From: Parahalioglobus pacificus
GTDB taxonomy: Bacteria; Pseudomonadota; Gammaproteobacteria; Pseudomonadales; Halieaceae
DNA length: 64,000 bases
Reading direction: 5' to 3'
Assembly (NCBI RefSeq): GCF_014652275.1
Contig: NZ_BMYM01000001.1
Coordinates: 1,426,001-1,490,000, forward strand
This document shows, piece by piece, positions 43,196-52,300 of this stretch (its first letter is position 1; each line of letters begins with the position of its first letter). The notes below the pieces were generated by a model. That model had not been told where the DNA came from. It ran no database searches and worked only from the letters and a program-made list of their open reading frames with translations. The translations under genes were made by a program, and so were the position numbers.

Positions 43196-44804
43196 CCGCA
43201 TAACCCTCCGGCACCACATTGGGCTCTCTCAGGTCAGCGAGAATCTCGCGCGCGGCATTGGCGCCCGGCGCGGCCATGACACCGCCACCCGGGTGAGTGG
43301 CAGAACCACACATATACATTCCTTTCACCGGCCCCCTGTACTGGGCATAACCCGGGAAGGGACGATTGAACAGTAGCTGATCGAAAGTGAGCTCACCCTG
43401 GAAGATATTCCCCTCGGTCAGGCCGACCTCGTTCTCCAGTTCACGAGGCGTGCGCGTTTCACAATGCACAATCAAGTCCCTGAAGTCGGGGCTGTAATTT
43501 GAGATCTGGTCCAGTACCGATTTTTCAAAGCCGGCTTTGTCTTCATCCGTCCACTCGCGGCCATTGATTTTGGGCGGCGCGTACTGCACGAACACAGTCA
43601 TCATGTGCTTCCCGGGCGGCGCAACGGTGGGATCAAACAAACTGGGGATCAGAAGGTCGAGGTAAGGGTCCTTGGACCAGGTTTCGTTCTTCCAATCATC
43701 GTAGGCGCGTTCCAGTCGTGGCAACGAATCGTGGAAGTGGAAATCACCGACCATCAGACGGCTTTTTTTGTCCAACCCGTTAAAGGTGGGCAGCCCGTCC
43801 AGCGCGATATTGAGCTTCCCGCTGGAACCACGAATCTTGAAGTTGCGAGCCCGCTGGACAACGGTCTGGGGTAAATCGCCCTCGTCCATCAGGTCCAGGA
43901 ACGTACGCTTGGCGTCTAAGTTGGACACGACGATTTTGGATCGGAACTCTCTACCATCGCGCAGTGCTACCCCGGTGACCTTACCGCCCGACACCATGAT
44001 ATTGCCCACGTCGGCATCAGAGATGATCTCACCCCCATAGCTCTGCAGAGCAGCGGCCAATGCGCCGGATACTGCACCCATACCACCGCGCGCAAAACCC
44101 CATGAGCCCACATTGCCATCAACGTCGCCCATGTAGTGATGCAGCAGGACATAGGCGGTGCCCGGTGAGTAAACCCCCAGCGCAGTACCGATAATCCCGC
44201 TGCCCGCCAAGTGAGCTTTGATGACGTCTGTCTCGAAAAACTCCTCCAGGTAGTCCGCTACGCTTTTAGTCCAGAAGCGCATGGTATCGGCCAACCCCGC
44301 CTCGCCCATCTCACCAAAGGCGGCGCCGTACTCGGCCAACTCGCGCAAGCGACCGGGGCGCAGGGACGTTGGGTTGGGCGGGCGCTTCATGAGAAACGGC
44401 CGGATCAACCGGGTTTGTTTCATGGTATCGGCGGCATAGCGTTGCCAGGCGTCGGCATCACGGCGAGAGTGGCGCTGCATTTCACGGTAGCGGCGCTCCG
44501 GCTCGGGATACTTGCCGAAGATGTCGCCGTTCTGCATGAAGGTGACACCACCGCCATAGGGAACCACCTGCAGACCGTGTCGCGGCAGTTCAAGGTCGCG
44601 GGCTATTTCAGGGCGCAACAGACTGCAGACATAAGAGCAGTTGGAATAGGTCCAACCCTCGTGCAGTTCTCGGCTGACAGTTGCACCACCGATGTAGGGG
44701 TTACGTTCCAATACCGCCACCTTCAGCCCGGCTCGGGCCAGGTAGGCAGCATTGGTAAGACCATTGTGGCCGGCCCCGATGACTATCGCATCGTACTCGT
44801 TCAC
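43188..44804 (-). CDS. FAD-dependent oxidoreductase, phytoene-desaturase/PYROXD2-like (first copy)
   Basis: A 538-residue flavoprotein: YDAIVIGAGHNGLTNAAYL at the N-terminus, ERNPYIGGATVSREL, and a C-terminal VKGMYMCGSATHPGGGVMA. Closest to NAD(P)/FAD oxidoreductases annotated as phytoene dehydrogenase-like. The GTG at 44804 puts the FAD motif at the usual distance from the N-terminus; another GTG at 44834 is possible, and neither has a strong ribosome binding site. It is the first gene of the minus-strand operon and is divergent from glcD. The two paralogues may form a heterodimer or catalyse successive steps. Confidence 0.85.
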   Translation of the reverse strand: MNEYDAIVIGAGHNGLTNAAYLARAGLKVAVLERNPYIGGATVSRELHEGWTYSNCSYVCSLLRPEIARDLELPRHGLQVVPYGGGVTFMQNGDIFGKYPEPERRYREMQRHSRRDADAWQRYAADTMKQTRLIRPFLMKRPPNPTSLRPGRLRELAEYGAAFGEMGEAGLADTMRFWTKSVADYLEEFFETDVIKAHLAGSGIIGTALGVYSPGTAYVLLHHYMGDVDGNVGSWGFARGGMGAVSGALAAALQSYGGEIISDADVGNIMVSGGKVTGVALRDGREFRSKIVVSNLDAKRTFLDLMDEGDLPQTVVQRARNFKIRGSSGKLNIALDGLPTFNGLDKKSRLMVGDFHFHDSLPRLERAYDDWKNETWSKDPYLDLLIPSLFDPTVAPPGKHMMTVFVQYAPPKINGREWTDEDKAGFEKSVLDQISNYSPDFRDLIVHCETRTPRELENEVGLTEGNIFQGELTFDQLLFNRPFPGYAQYRGPVKGMYMCGSATHPGGGVMAAPGANAAREILADLREPNVVPEGYADD

Positions 44805-44906
44805 GCTATTACTCTGACGCTGAAAACACAGCACGATAAGGGGCCTGCAGTGGCTGAGTCAATCGCTCCCTATAGGCACTTTGAACTGGGTTGACTATGG
44901 CTTAGC

Positions 44907-46406
44907 ATGGCCGCTCGCTATTACGATCCGACCCTGCCAATGTCTGAAGCAGATTCCGACGCAGCACTCCCCGCGATTGACGCCGACGCATTGATCACTG
45001 AGTTGCGCAACATCATCCCCGGCGACGGTGTGGTGGTGGAGCGAGAAGGCCTAACGCCCTTCGAGTGCGACGGCCTAATGCTCTACAAGGCGTTGCCTCT
45101 GGTAGCAGTTATGCCGCGGTCAAAAGCGGAGGTACAGGCTGTGGTTAAGTGCTGCGCCCGTCACCGCGTACCTGTGGTTGCGCGTGGCTCAGGTACGGGC
45201 ATCTGCGGTGGTGCTATGCCGCATCCTGAGGGCGTGCTGTTGGATTTGGCGAAGCTGGACTCCATTGTCGCCATTGACCCCTTGGCCCGAACCGCCACGC
45301 TACAGCCTGGCGTCACTAACCTGCGTATATCGCAGACTGCGGCGAAACATGGTCTTTACTACGCGCCGGACCCCTCCTCCCAAATTGCCTGCAGCATTGG
45401 CGGTAACGTCGCCGAAAACGCCGGCGGTGTTCACTGCCTGAAGTATGGACTCACGGTGAACAACTTACTGTCCCTGGAAATGTTGACCGCAGACGGTGAA
45501 TTAGTTCGCCTGGGCAGCGACGGCCTCGATAACCCGGGCTACGACATGATGGCGCTGATAACGGGTTCAGAGGGCCTGCTGGGCGTGGTGACCGAGGTTA
45601 CCGTTAGGTTGCTGCCTACCCCACCCTGCGCACGCGTGTTGCTGGCGGGTTTCCCCAGCGTCAGGGCGGCCGGCGACGCGGTCGGCGACATCATTGCCGA
45701 TGGCATCGTTCCCGCCGGGCTTGAAATGATGGACAAACTGGCCATTACCGCCGCAGAGGATTTTGCACAAGCAGGCTACCCCCGGGACGCGGAAGCACTC
45801 TTGCTTTGCGAGGTGGATGGCACGGAAGAAGAAGTGGCCAGTCACACTGAGCGGGTGAGTGCACTCTTAAACAAAGCGGGAGCCACCAGTGTTCGCGTGT
45901 CGGACAGTGAGGCCGAACGCGCGCTGCTGTGGAAGGGCCGTAAATCTGCCTTCCCCGCGGTGGGTCGCTTGGCGCCGGATTACTATTGCATGGACGGCAC
46001 AATTCCCCGCAGCCGCATCTCTGAAGTTTTGGAAGAGATCAATGACAGAGCCACAGCCTATGGCCTGTCTGTTGCCAACGTATTTCATGCGGGAGACGGC
46101 AATCTGCACCCGCTGATTCTCTACAACGCGGGCGACCCGGACTCCGTGGCCAAGGCAGAAAAGCTAGGGTCGGACATTCTCTCGCTCAGTGTACGCGTGG
46201 GCGGCGCCATTACAGGCGAGCACGGCGTTGGCATCGAAAAGCTTGCGCACATGGCTGAGCAATTTGGTGAGGCCGAGTTGCGGCAGATGGAAGAGATCAA
46301 GGCCGCATTCGACCCCGCGCTGATACTCAACCCCGGCAAAGGCGTTCCCATCTTAAAGCGCTGTCAGGAATACCGCGCGCTGCCGGGAAAGCACAACCAT
46401 GGGTGA
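44907..46406 (+). CDS. glcD: Glycolate oxidase subunit GlcD (FAD-linked)
   Basis: A 499-residue FAD-binding oxidase of the PCMH/VAO type: VARGSGTGICGGAMPHPEGVLLDLAKL, SIGGNVAENAGGVHCLKYGLT and the C-terminal GGAITGEHGVGIEKL and ALILNPGKG. With GlcE and GlcF it oxidises glycolate to glyoxylate and passes electrons to the respiratory chain, allowing use of algal photorespiratory glycolate. It overlaps glcE by 8 nt. It diverges from the flavoprotein operon across about 100 nt. Confidence 0.94.
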   Translation: MAARYYDPTLPMSEADSDAALPAIDADALITELRNIIPGDGVVVEREGLTPFECDGLMLYKALPLVAVMPRSKAEVQAVVKCCARHRVPVVARGSGTGICGGAMPHPEGVLLDLAKLDSIVAIDPLARTATLQPGVTNLRISQTAAKHGLYYAPDPSSQIACSIGGNVAENAGGVHCLKYGLTVNNLLSLEMLTADGELVRLGSDGLDNPGYDMMALITGSEGLLGVVTEVTVRLLPTPPCARVLLAGFPSVRAAGDAVGDIIADGIVPAGLEMMDKLAITAAEDFAQAGYPRDAEALLLCEVDGTEEEVASHTERVSALLNKAGATSVRVSDSEAERALLWKGRKSAFPAVGRLAPDYYCMDGTIPRSRISEVLEEINDRATAYGLSVANVFHAGDGNLHPLILYNAGDPDSVAKAEKLGSDILSLSVRVGGAITGEHGVGIEKLAHMAEQFGEAELRQMEEIKAAFDPALILNPGKGVPILKRCQEYRALPGKHNHG

Positions 46407-47442
46407 TATCAGCACACAGCTTGCCCATACCGTTGCCGAGGCATACCGGGCGCGCACACCACTTAAGATTCGCGGCGGAGGCAGTAAAGCCGATGTGCTT
46501 GGCAGGGACGTGGAAGGCACGCCACTTGATATTGCCGAGCACAGCGGTGTGATCGACTACAACCCGGCGGAACTGGTGCTCACTGCCAGAGCCGGCACAC
46601 CGATCGCCGAGATCAACAAACTGCTTGGCGAGCAGGGTCAGCAGTTGCCGCCTGAGACACCGGCGCTCGCTGGCAAAGCCACGTTGGGCGGCAGCCTGGC
46701 CTGCAATCACTCCGGGCCTGCGCGCCCCTGGCAAGGTTCGTTGCGAGACATGGTGCTGGGAACCCGCCTGATTAATGGTCGGGGCGAACAGCTGCGGTTT
46801 GGCGGACAGGTCATGAAGAATGTTGCTGGGTACGATGTCTCGCGCATGCAGGCCGGCGCCCTGGGCACGCTGGCGGTGATCACCGAACTCAGCCTCAAGG
46901 TGCTGCCCAGACCCGAGACCACGAAAACATTGGCCTATTCACTCTCTGCGCATGACGCGCTTGATGTGATGCGCCAGCGAGCGACTGAACCCAGACCACT
47001 GAACGCCGCCTGTTGGTTTGAAGGCACTCTGTACCTGCGTCTCTCTGGCGCCAAAGCCGCCGTAGAGAGCACTGCACAATTGTGGGGTGGTGACAGCGTT
47101 GAACAGCCGCCATGGCAGGCGATTGCCGATGGCGAGCTGCCCTGCCTGAATCAGGCAGGCAGCCTGTATCGGTTATCTGTCCCCACGGGCAGCGCTCTTG
47201 CCCCCAGCGATAGCGTGCTGATCGACTGGGGAGGCGCCCAGCGCTGGGTTTACGACCAGCCAGAGATTGTGGCGGCCGCAGTTTCAGAGCGCGGTCACGC
47301 CTGGCTGTACCGCGGCGGCGACCGTAAGAACGAGACTGCGCCACCGCTTACCAGAACCCAGCGGCAACTGCATACGGCGCTGAAAAATGCCATGGACCCC
47401 GAGGGTATTTTGAACCCCGGGCGTCTCTACAGCTGGCTATAG
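46399..47442 (+). CDS. glcE: Glycolate oxidase subunit GlcE (FAD-binding)
   Basis: A 347-residue second FAD-binding subunit, shorter than GlcD as usual: TPLKIRGGGSKADVLG, GTPIAEINKLLGEQGQQLP, ATLGGSLACNHSGPARPW and the C-terminal ILNPGRLYS. It pairs with GlcD and GlcF in the membrane-associated glycolate dehydrogenase. Start at ATG 46399, inside the end of glcD; glcF follows after 9 nt. Confidence 0.93.
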   Translation: MGDISTQLAHTVAEAYRARTPLKIRGGGSKADVLGRDVEGTPLDIAEHSGVIDYNPAELVLTARAGTPIAEINKLLGEQGQQLPPETPALAGKATLGGSLACNHSGPARPWQGSLRDMVLGTRLINGRGEQLRFGGQVMKNVAGYDVSRMQAGALGTLAVITELSLKVLPRPETTKTLAYSLSAHDALDVMRQRATEPRPLNAACWFEGTLYLRLSGAKAAVESTAQLWGGDSVEQPPWQAIADGELPCLNQAGSLYRLSVPTGSALAPSDSVLIDWGGAQRWVYDQPEIVAAAVSERGHAWLYRGGDRKNETAPPLTRTQRQLHTALKNAMDPEGILNPGRLYSWL

Positions 47443-47451
47443 GGCGCGCTC

Positions 47452-48675
47452 ATGCACGTTGAACTCCATCCCAGGTACCAGAACACAACCGAAGGCCAGC
47501 GCGGTGCCGAACTATTGAGCGCTTGCGTGCATTGCGGCTTCTGTCTGGCAACCTGTCCAACCTACCTGGATACGCCGGACGAACGCGACAGCCCCAGAGG
47601 ACGCATTTATCTAGTCAAGAATCTGCTTGAACAGGGCGATGCCAGTGCGCTTACGCGCCAACACCTGGATCGCTGCCTCACCTGTCGCAGCTGCGAAACA
47701 ACCTGCCCATCAGGGATGCAATATGGGGCATTGGTAGACCTGGGTCGCGGCCTGGTGGACGAGTTGGCGCCGCGCCCGTGGTGGCAACGAATCACACGAT
47801 TAGCCCTGCGCAAAACCCTGACCTCGCCCAGGCTGTTCCAGCCCCTAATACGTTTAGGGCAGATGCTGCGTCCGGTGCTACCCAAGGCACTTGCTCAGGC
47901 GGTACCCGCCCCGCGCCAGCGACACCCTACCCCAAGCAGCCAGCACCGGCGCAGGGTGCTGTTACTTGACGGCTGCGTGCAGGCGGCCGCCACCCCTCAA
48001 ACCAACGACGCGGTAATCAGGATTCTGAATGCACTGGGGATCGACGGCGAGTTCAGCGTGGGTGCTGGCTGCTGTGGTGCGGTGAATTACCACCTGGGCG
48101 CGCACGATGATGGTTTGGATGATATGCGGCGCAATATTGACGCCTGGTGGCCCGCCATTGAAGCTGGCGCAGAAGCCGTGGTGACCAGTGCGAGCGGCTG
48201 TGGCGCCACCGTACATGAATATGGTCAGTATCTGGTCGGGGACCCGGACTACGCAACTCGCGCGGCAAAGATCTCCGAACTGGCTGTAGACATCGCGCAA
48301 TTGCTCGCGAGTGAGGATTTGACCCCGCTAACTGCGCAGACCCAACCGCGGGTGGCGCTGCACACCCCCTGCACGCTTCAGCACGTGCTGGGGGCTGATG
48401 AAGCGGTTCGATCTATTCTCCAAGGTGCCGGCATCGAACTCACACAGACCTGTGATGATCACCTTTGCTGTGGCTCCGCGGGCACCTATTCATTGCTGCA
48501 GCCTGAGCGCAGCCAACGACTGCGGGAACGGAAGATCGCAGCACTGACCGGCGACGCACCCGAGCGCATCGTCACCGCGAATGTGGGGTGTCAGCTGCAC
48601 CTGGACGCTGCCGCCACACAACCGGTGCATCACTGGGTGGAATTGCTGGACCCCTCCCCGGTCGATCCCGCCTGA
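47452..48675 (+). CDS. glcF: Glycolate oxidase iron-sulfur subunit GlcF
   Basis: A 407-residue electron-transfer subunit with two 4Fe-4S cluster motifs (CVHCGFCLATCP and CLTCRSCETTCP) in the first 90 residues and two CCG-type domains (VGAGCCGAVNYH and DHLCCGSAGTYS) in the C-terminal half. It moves electrons from the flavins of GlcD/E to quinone. Last gene of the glcDEF operon; the weak inverted repeat CGCGA/TCGCG about 20 nt downstream is not a convincing terminator. Confidence 0.94.
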   Translation: MHVELHPRYQNTTEGQRGAELLSACVHCGFCLATCPTYLDTPDERDSPRGRIYLVKNLLEQGDASALTRQHLDRCLTCRSCETTCPSGMQYGALVDLGRGLVDELAPRPWWQRITRLALRKTLTSPRLFQPLIRLGQMLRPVLPKALAQAVPAPRQRHPTPSSQHRRRVLLLDGCVQAAATPQTNDAVIRILNALGIDGEFSVGAGCCGAVNYHLGAHDDGLDDMRRNIDAWWPAIEAGAEAVVTSASGCGATVHEYGQYLVGDPDYATRAAKISELAVDIAQLLASEDLTPLTAQTQPRVALHTPCTLQHVLGADEAVRSILQGAGIELTQTCDDHLCCGSAGTYSLLQPERSQRLRERKIAALTGDAPERIVTANVGCQLHLDAAATQPVHHWVELLDPSPVDPA

Positions 48676-48714
48676 GGTCACATCCCGCGAATATCGCGTG
48701 TGTACGGCCACAAA

Positions 48715-48742
48715 TTGTGAATTATTACCATTTCGTTATATG
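48715..48742 (+). promoter_or_regulatory. Candidate promoter of rmf
   Basis: TTGTGA (48715-48720) and TATATG (48737-48742) with 16-nt spacing form the best sigma-70-like pair between glcF and rmf. It would give a 5' untranslated region of about 205 nt containing several GC-rich inverted repeats. AGGAGG lies 8 nt before the rmf ATG. Confidence 0.35.
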
Positions 48743-48954
48743 AGCACAGAGCGCTGAGAACAAAACGTTGTTGGCGACTTCGCTCCCCGTTTGCTTTTAT
48801 TAGAGAGCGTGTCTCAGACACCCCCGAGGTGCCGCTGCGCCTGTAAGGGCCGGCACTGCCTTACAAACACACTGATTTCGGTATCGCAGCCGCGCGTTGC
48901 GCGAGGGCGCTGTCGGCGGCAAAGCCGGTACCCGAGCCCCAGGAGGCAATCTCT

Positions 48955-49158
48955 ATGAAAAGACAGAAACGTGACATGTACACCCGGGCATTCGATCGCG
49001 GCTACAAGGCCGGCGTATCGGGCCGAAGTAGCGAGTTCTGCCCCCATGTCAGTGATCAATCCCGCCAAGCCTGGCTGTCCGGCTGGCGCGAGGGTCGCAG
49101 CGATCAATGGGATGGGCTGACTGGCATTTCCGGTGTACACAAAATGCGCACGTTCTGA
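48955..49158 (+). CDS. rmf: Ribosome modulation factor
   Basis: A 67-residue basic protein that starts MKRQKRDMYTRAFDRGYKAG and continues GRSSEFCPH and WLSGWREGRSDQ, closely following E. coli RMF (MKRQKRD, GYQAG, GRSKEMCPY, WLGGWREA). RMF dimerises 70S ribosomes into inactive 100S particles in slow growth and stationary phase. It carries about a dozen extra C-terminal residues compared with the 55-residue E. coli protein. It has a strong AGGAGG ribosome binding site and a hairpin after its stop, so it is monocistronic. Confidence 0.95.
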   Translation: MKRQKRDMYTRAFDRGYKAGVSGRSSEFCPHVSDQSRQAWLSGWREGRSDQWDGLTGISGVHKMRTF

Positions 49159-49172
49159 CGATCCATCACCCT

Positions 49173-49190
49173 AGCGGGGTACGCCCCGCT
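49173..49190 (+). terminator. Hairpin after rmf
   Basis: Perfect 7-bp stem AGCGGGG (49173-49179) / CCCCGCT (49184-49190) with a TACG tetraloop, 14 nt after the rmf stop. The following TAAGTT is only weakly T-rich. Confidence 0.6.
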
Positions 49191-49373
49191 TAAGTTCCCC
49201 ACCACGTTCCTTCCACAGAGCCCTTTAGACAAGTCACAACACAAGAACAGAACCCCTCGCCACGCGAGAGGTCATGTTCACTTTGGTATCGTGTTTCGAG
49301 AAACAGACCCCTAGGCATAGCGGCCCGCGGGAATCTACTAACGAGCGCTACTACCCAGCGGGCTGCGGTGCCA

Positions 49374-52300
49374 TCAATCGCGACTGCTGCTCTGCGCCAG
49401 ATCCAGAAGCTCCCGGTTTGCCACGGCGAACATGGCGAAGTCGGGGGAATCGGTACTGTGCAGCTCGGTCAGCATCTCTTGCCAGCGAGTGACCAGTGGT
49501 GACTGATGTTCCTCCCAGGTACGCAGACATTTCAACAAGTCCCGGTCTTCCGCCATGTGCTTTAACACACCTACCGCCAAGGTCCGCTGTTGCCACTCCA
49601 GGTCTTCAAGGTAGGTGTCTCGCGCCATGGCCTGCCATTCATTGTCCACTTTGCTGGCGAGAATCTGCCCACCGAACCAATCCAGCTCCAGGCGCTCGCC
49701 CAGCACGTAGAATGCACGCGCAACGTCAGCCAGGGGTTCGCCTGTCTCCGTCGCCGCTTGAATAATACCCAGCGCGGTGTAGGCCTGAATGGTTGCTGCA
49801 ACACTGGCTGCCAGTGACTCCTCAACGCCCTGTTCAAGGTAATACTCAAACTGCTCCTTGTACTGCTGCGCAGCCCGGCTGCGCCCCTTAAGCAGCGTGG
49901 GCAGGGCCTCGCGCAATTGCGCCACGCCATCGCTGAATTCCGCAATGATGGCCGTGGGCGCTAGTTTGTGACGACGGTTTCGCAGCAGCCAGCGCGTGGC
50001 GCGCTTCACCAGACGAATCAGTGCGACCATCATGCTAAGCTGAATACTGGCGTCGATCTTATGATCCAGCTGTTCAACGCGCTCCCAGACATCGCCAATG
50101 CCAAAGATCGCCATGACCGCGGTATACGCGCGAGCTATGTCCTGCGCGGTGGCCCCCGTCGCCTTGTGCTGACGTGCCACGAAGTTAAAACCCATGCGGT
50201 TGACAATGTCATTAGCGATCTGGGTGCACATAATTTCCCGATGCAGTCTGTGCTCGCGAATCTCTTCGTCGTAATCCTCAACCAGTCTTGCGGGAAAGGC
50301 TGTGGTCACCGCGCCAGCCAACACCGGATCAATACCGAGATCGGAGTCCAGCAGTCGCTCTTTCAGCAGCGCCTTACTGTAGGACACCAGCACCGCGAGC
50401 TCGGGACGCGTTAGCCCCTTGCCCTGCACGCGCCGATCGGCCAGTTCCTCATCACTGGGTAGAAACTCCAACCCCCTGTCCAGGCGGCCCGAACTTTCCA
50501 GAAGCGTAATGTACCGGCGGAACTCACCGCTGCGTTCCAGCGCCTGATGCTCCGCCAAACTGATCGCCTGCACCTGCCGGTAGTTATTCGCCAGCACCAG
50601 TTCGGCAACACTGCCGGTCATGTCCTCCAGCAACTCATTGCGGTGCTTACCGGTGAGGTCACCGCGCGCCACCACCGCATTGAGCAGGATCTTGATGTTC
50701 ACCTCGTGGTCGGAACAATCCACTCCGCCCGCGTTATCAATAAAGTCGGTGTTGCAACGCCCGCCGTTGCGGTCGAATTCGATCCGCGCGAGCTGGGTCA
50801 TACCCAGGTTGCCCCCTTCCCCGACCACTTTGCAGTGCAACTCCGACGCATCCACGCGCAGGCCGTCGTTGGCTTTGTCGCCGACATCGGTATGGGACTC
50901 AAGACTGGACTTAACGTACGTGCCGATGCCGCCGTTCCACAGCAAGTCCACCGGCGCCTTTAACAGATAAGCAATCAGTTCATTGGGCGTCAGGTGGTCC
51001 CGGTCTATGGTAAACGCCGCCTTCATCTCCGGCGAGACAGTGATGGACTTGGCTGAGCGACTGAAAATACCGCCGCCGGCAGATATCAATGCGTTGTCGT
51101 AGTCTGCCCAGGACGAGCGCGGCAATTCAAACAACCGCTTGCGTTCGGCAAAACTCGCAGCCGCGTCAGGGTTGGGATCGACGAAGATATGCAGATGATT
51201 GAACGCGGCCTGCAGACGGATGTGTTCAGACGAGAGCATGCCATTGCCGAACACGTCGCCGCCCATGTCACCGACACCGATAACCGTGAAATCGGTGCGT
51301 TGCACATCGATACCCATCTCGCGAAAGTGACGCTGCACCGATACCCAGGCGCCGCGCGCGGTAATGCCCATCTTTTTATGGTCGTAGCCGGCACTGCCGC
51401 CGGAGGCGAAAGCATCGCCCAGCCAGAAGTTGTATTCCGCAGAAATGCTGTTGGCGATATCGCTAAAGGTCGCAGTTCCCTTGTCGGCGGCGACCACCAG
51501 GTAAGGGTCCTCGTCGTCCTTGGCCACGACATGCTCGGGGCGCTCGATACCGATATCAGTGCGGTTGTCGGTAATATCCAGCAGGCCGCGAATAAAGAGC
51601 TTGTAGCAAGCAATCCCCTCTTGCTGTATCTCATCCCGCGACATCTCCGGGGTTACGCGCTTGGCAACAAATCCTCCCTTGGCGCCCACAGGGACAATCA
51701 CCGCGTTTTTAACTTGCTGCGCTTTCACAAGCCCCAGCACCTCGGTACGGAAATCCTCCTGACGATCGGACCAGCGCAAACCGCCCCGTGCCACTTTGCC
51801 GCCACGCAAGTGCACCCCTTCCACCCTCGGCGAGTAGACAAAGATTTCAAACATGGGCACAGGACGCGGGATATCGGGAATCGCACCCGGCTTCAACTTG
51901 AACGATATATAGGGCTTGAAGCCGAGGGCATCGTCTTGCTGGAAGAAATTGGTGCGCACGGTCGCTTTGATCACCGTGACAAACTGGCGAATGATGCGGT
52001 CTTCGCCCAGATTCTCTACTTCATCCAGAGAGTCGAGAATGCGCTGCTCTACCGCTAGCTCCCGCTGCGCGCGCCAGTCTTCGTCACCGTCGAACACGGG
52101 AGAGAAACGCGTAAGGAACAGCTCCACGATGCAGGTAGTCAGGTGCATGTGGTTTGCCATTGTTTCGGCGATGTAATCGGCGCTGTAGGGGAAAGCGATC
52201 TGGCGCAAATAGCGGGAGTAAGCCCGCAGTAAGGCGATCTCGCGCCAGCTCAGCCTTGTGCCCAGCAGCAAGCGGTTGAAAGAGTCACTCTCAGCCTCGC

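Noticed and set aside
37803-44804. Carotenoid biosynthesis cluster, because of two phytoene-desaturase-like genes
   Set aside because: No phytoene synthase, cyclase or GGPP synthase nearby; neighbours are a Rieske oxygenase and a GcvT-like protein.
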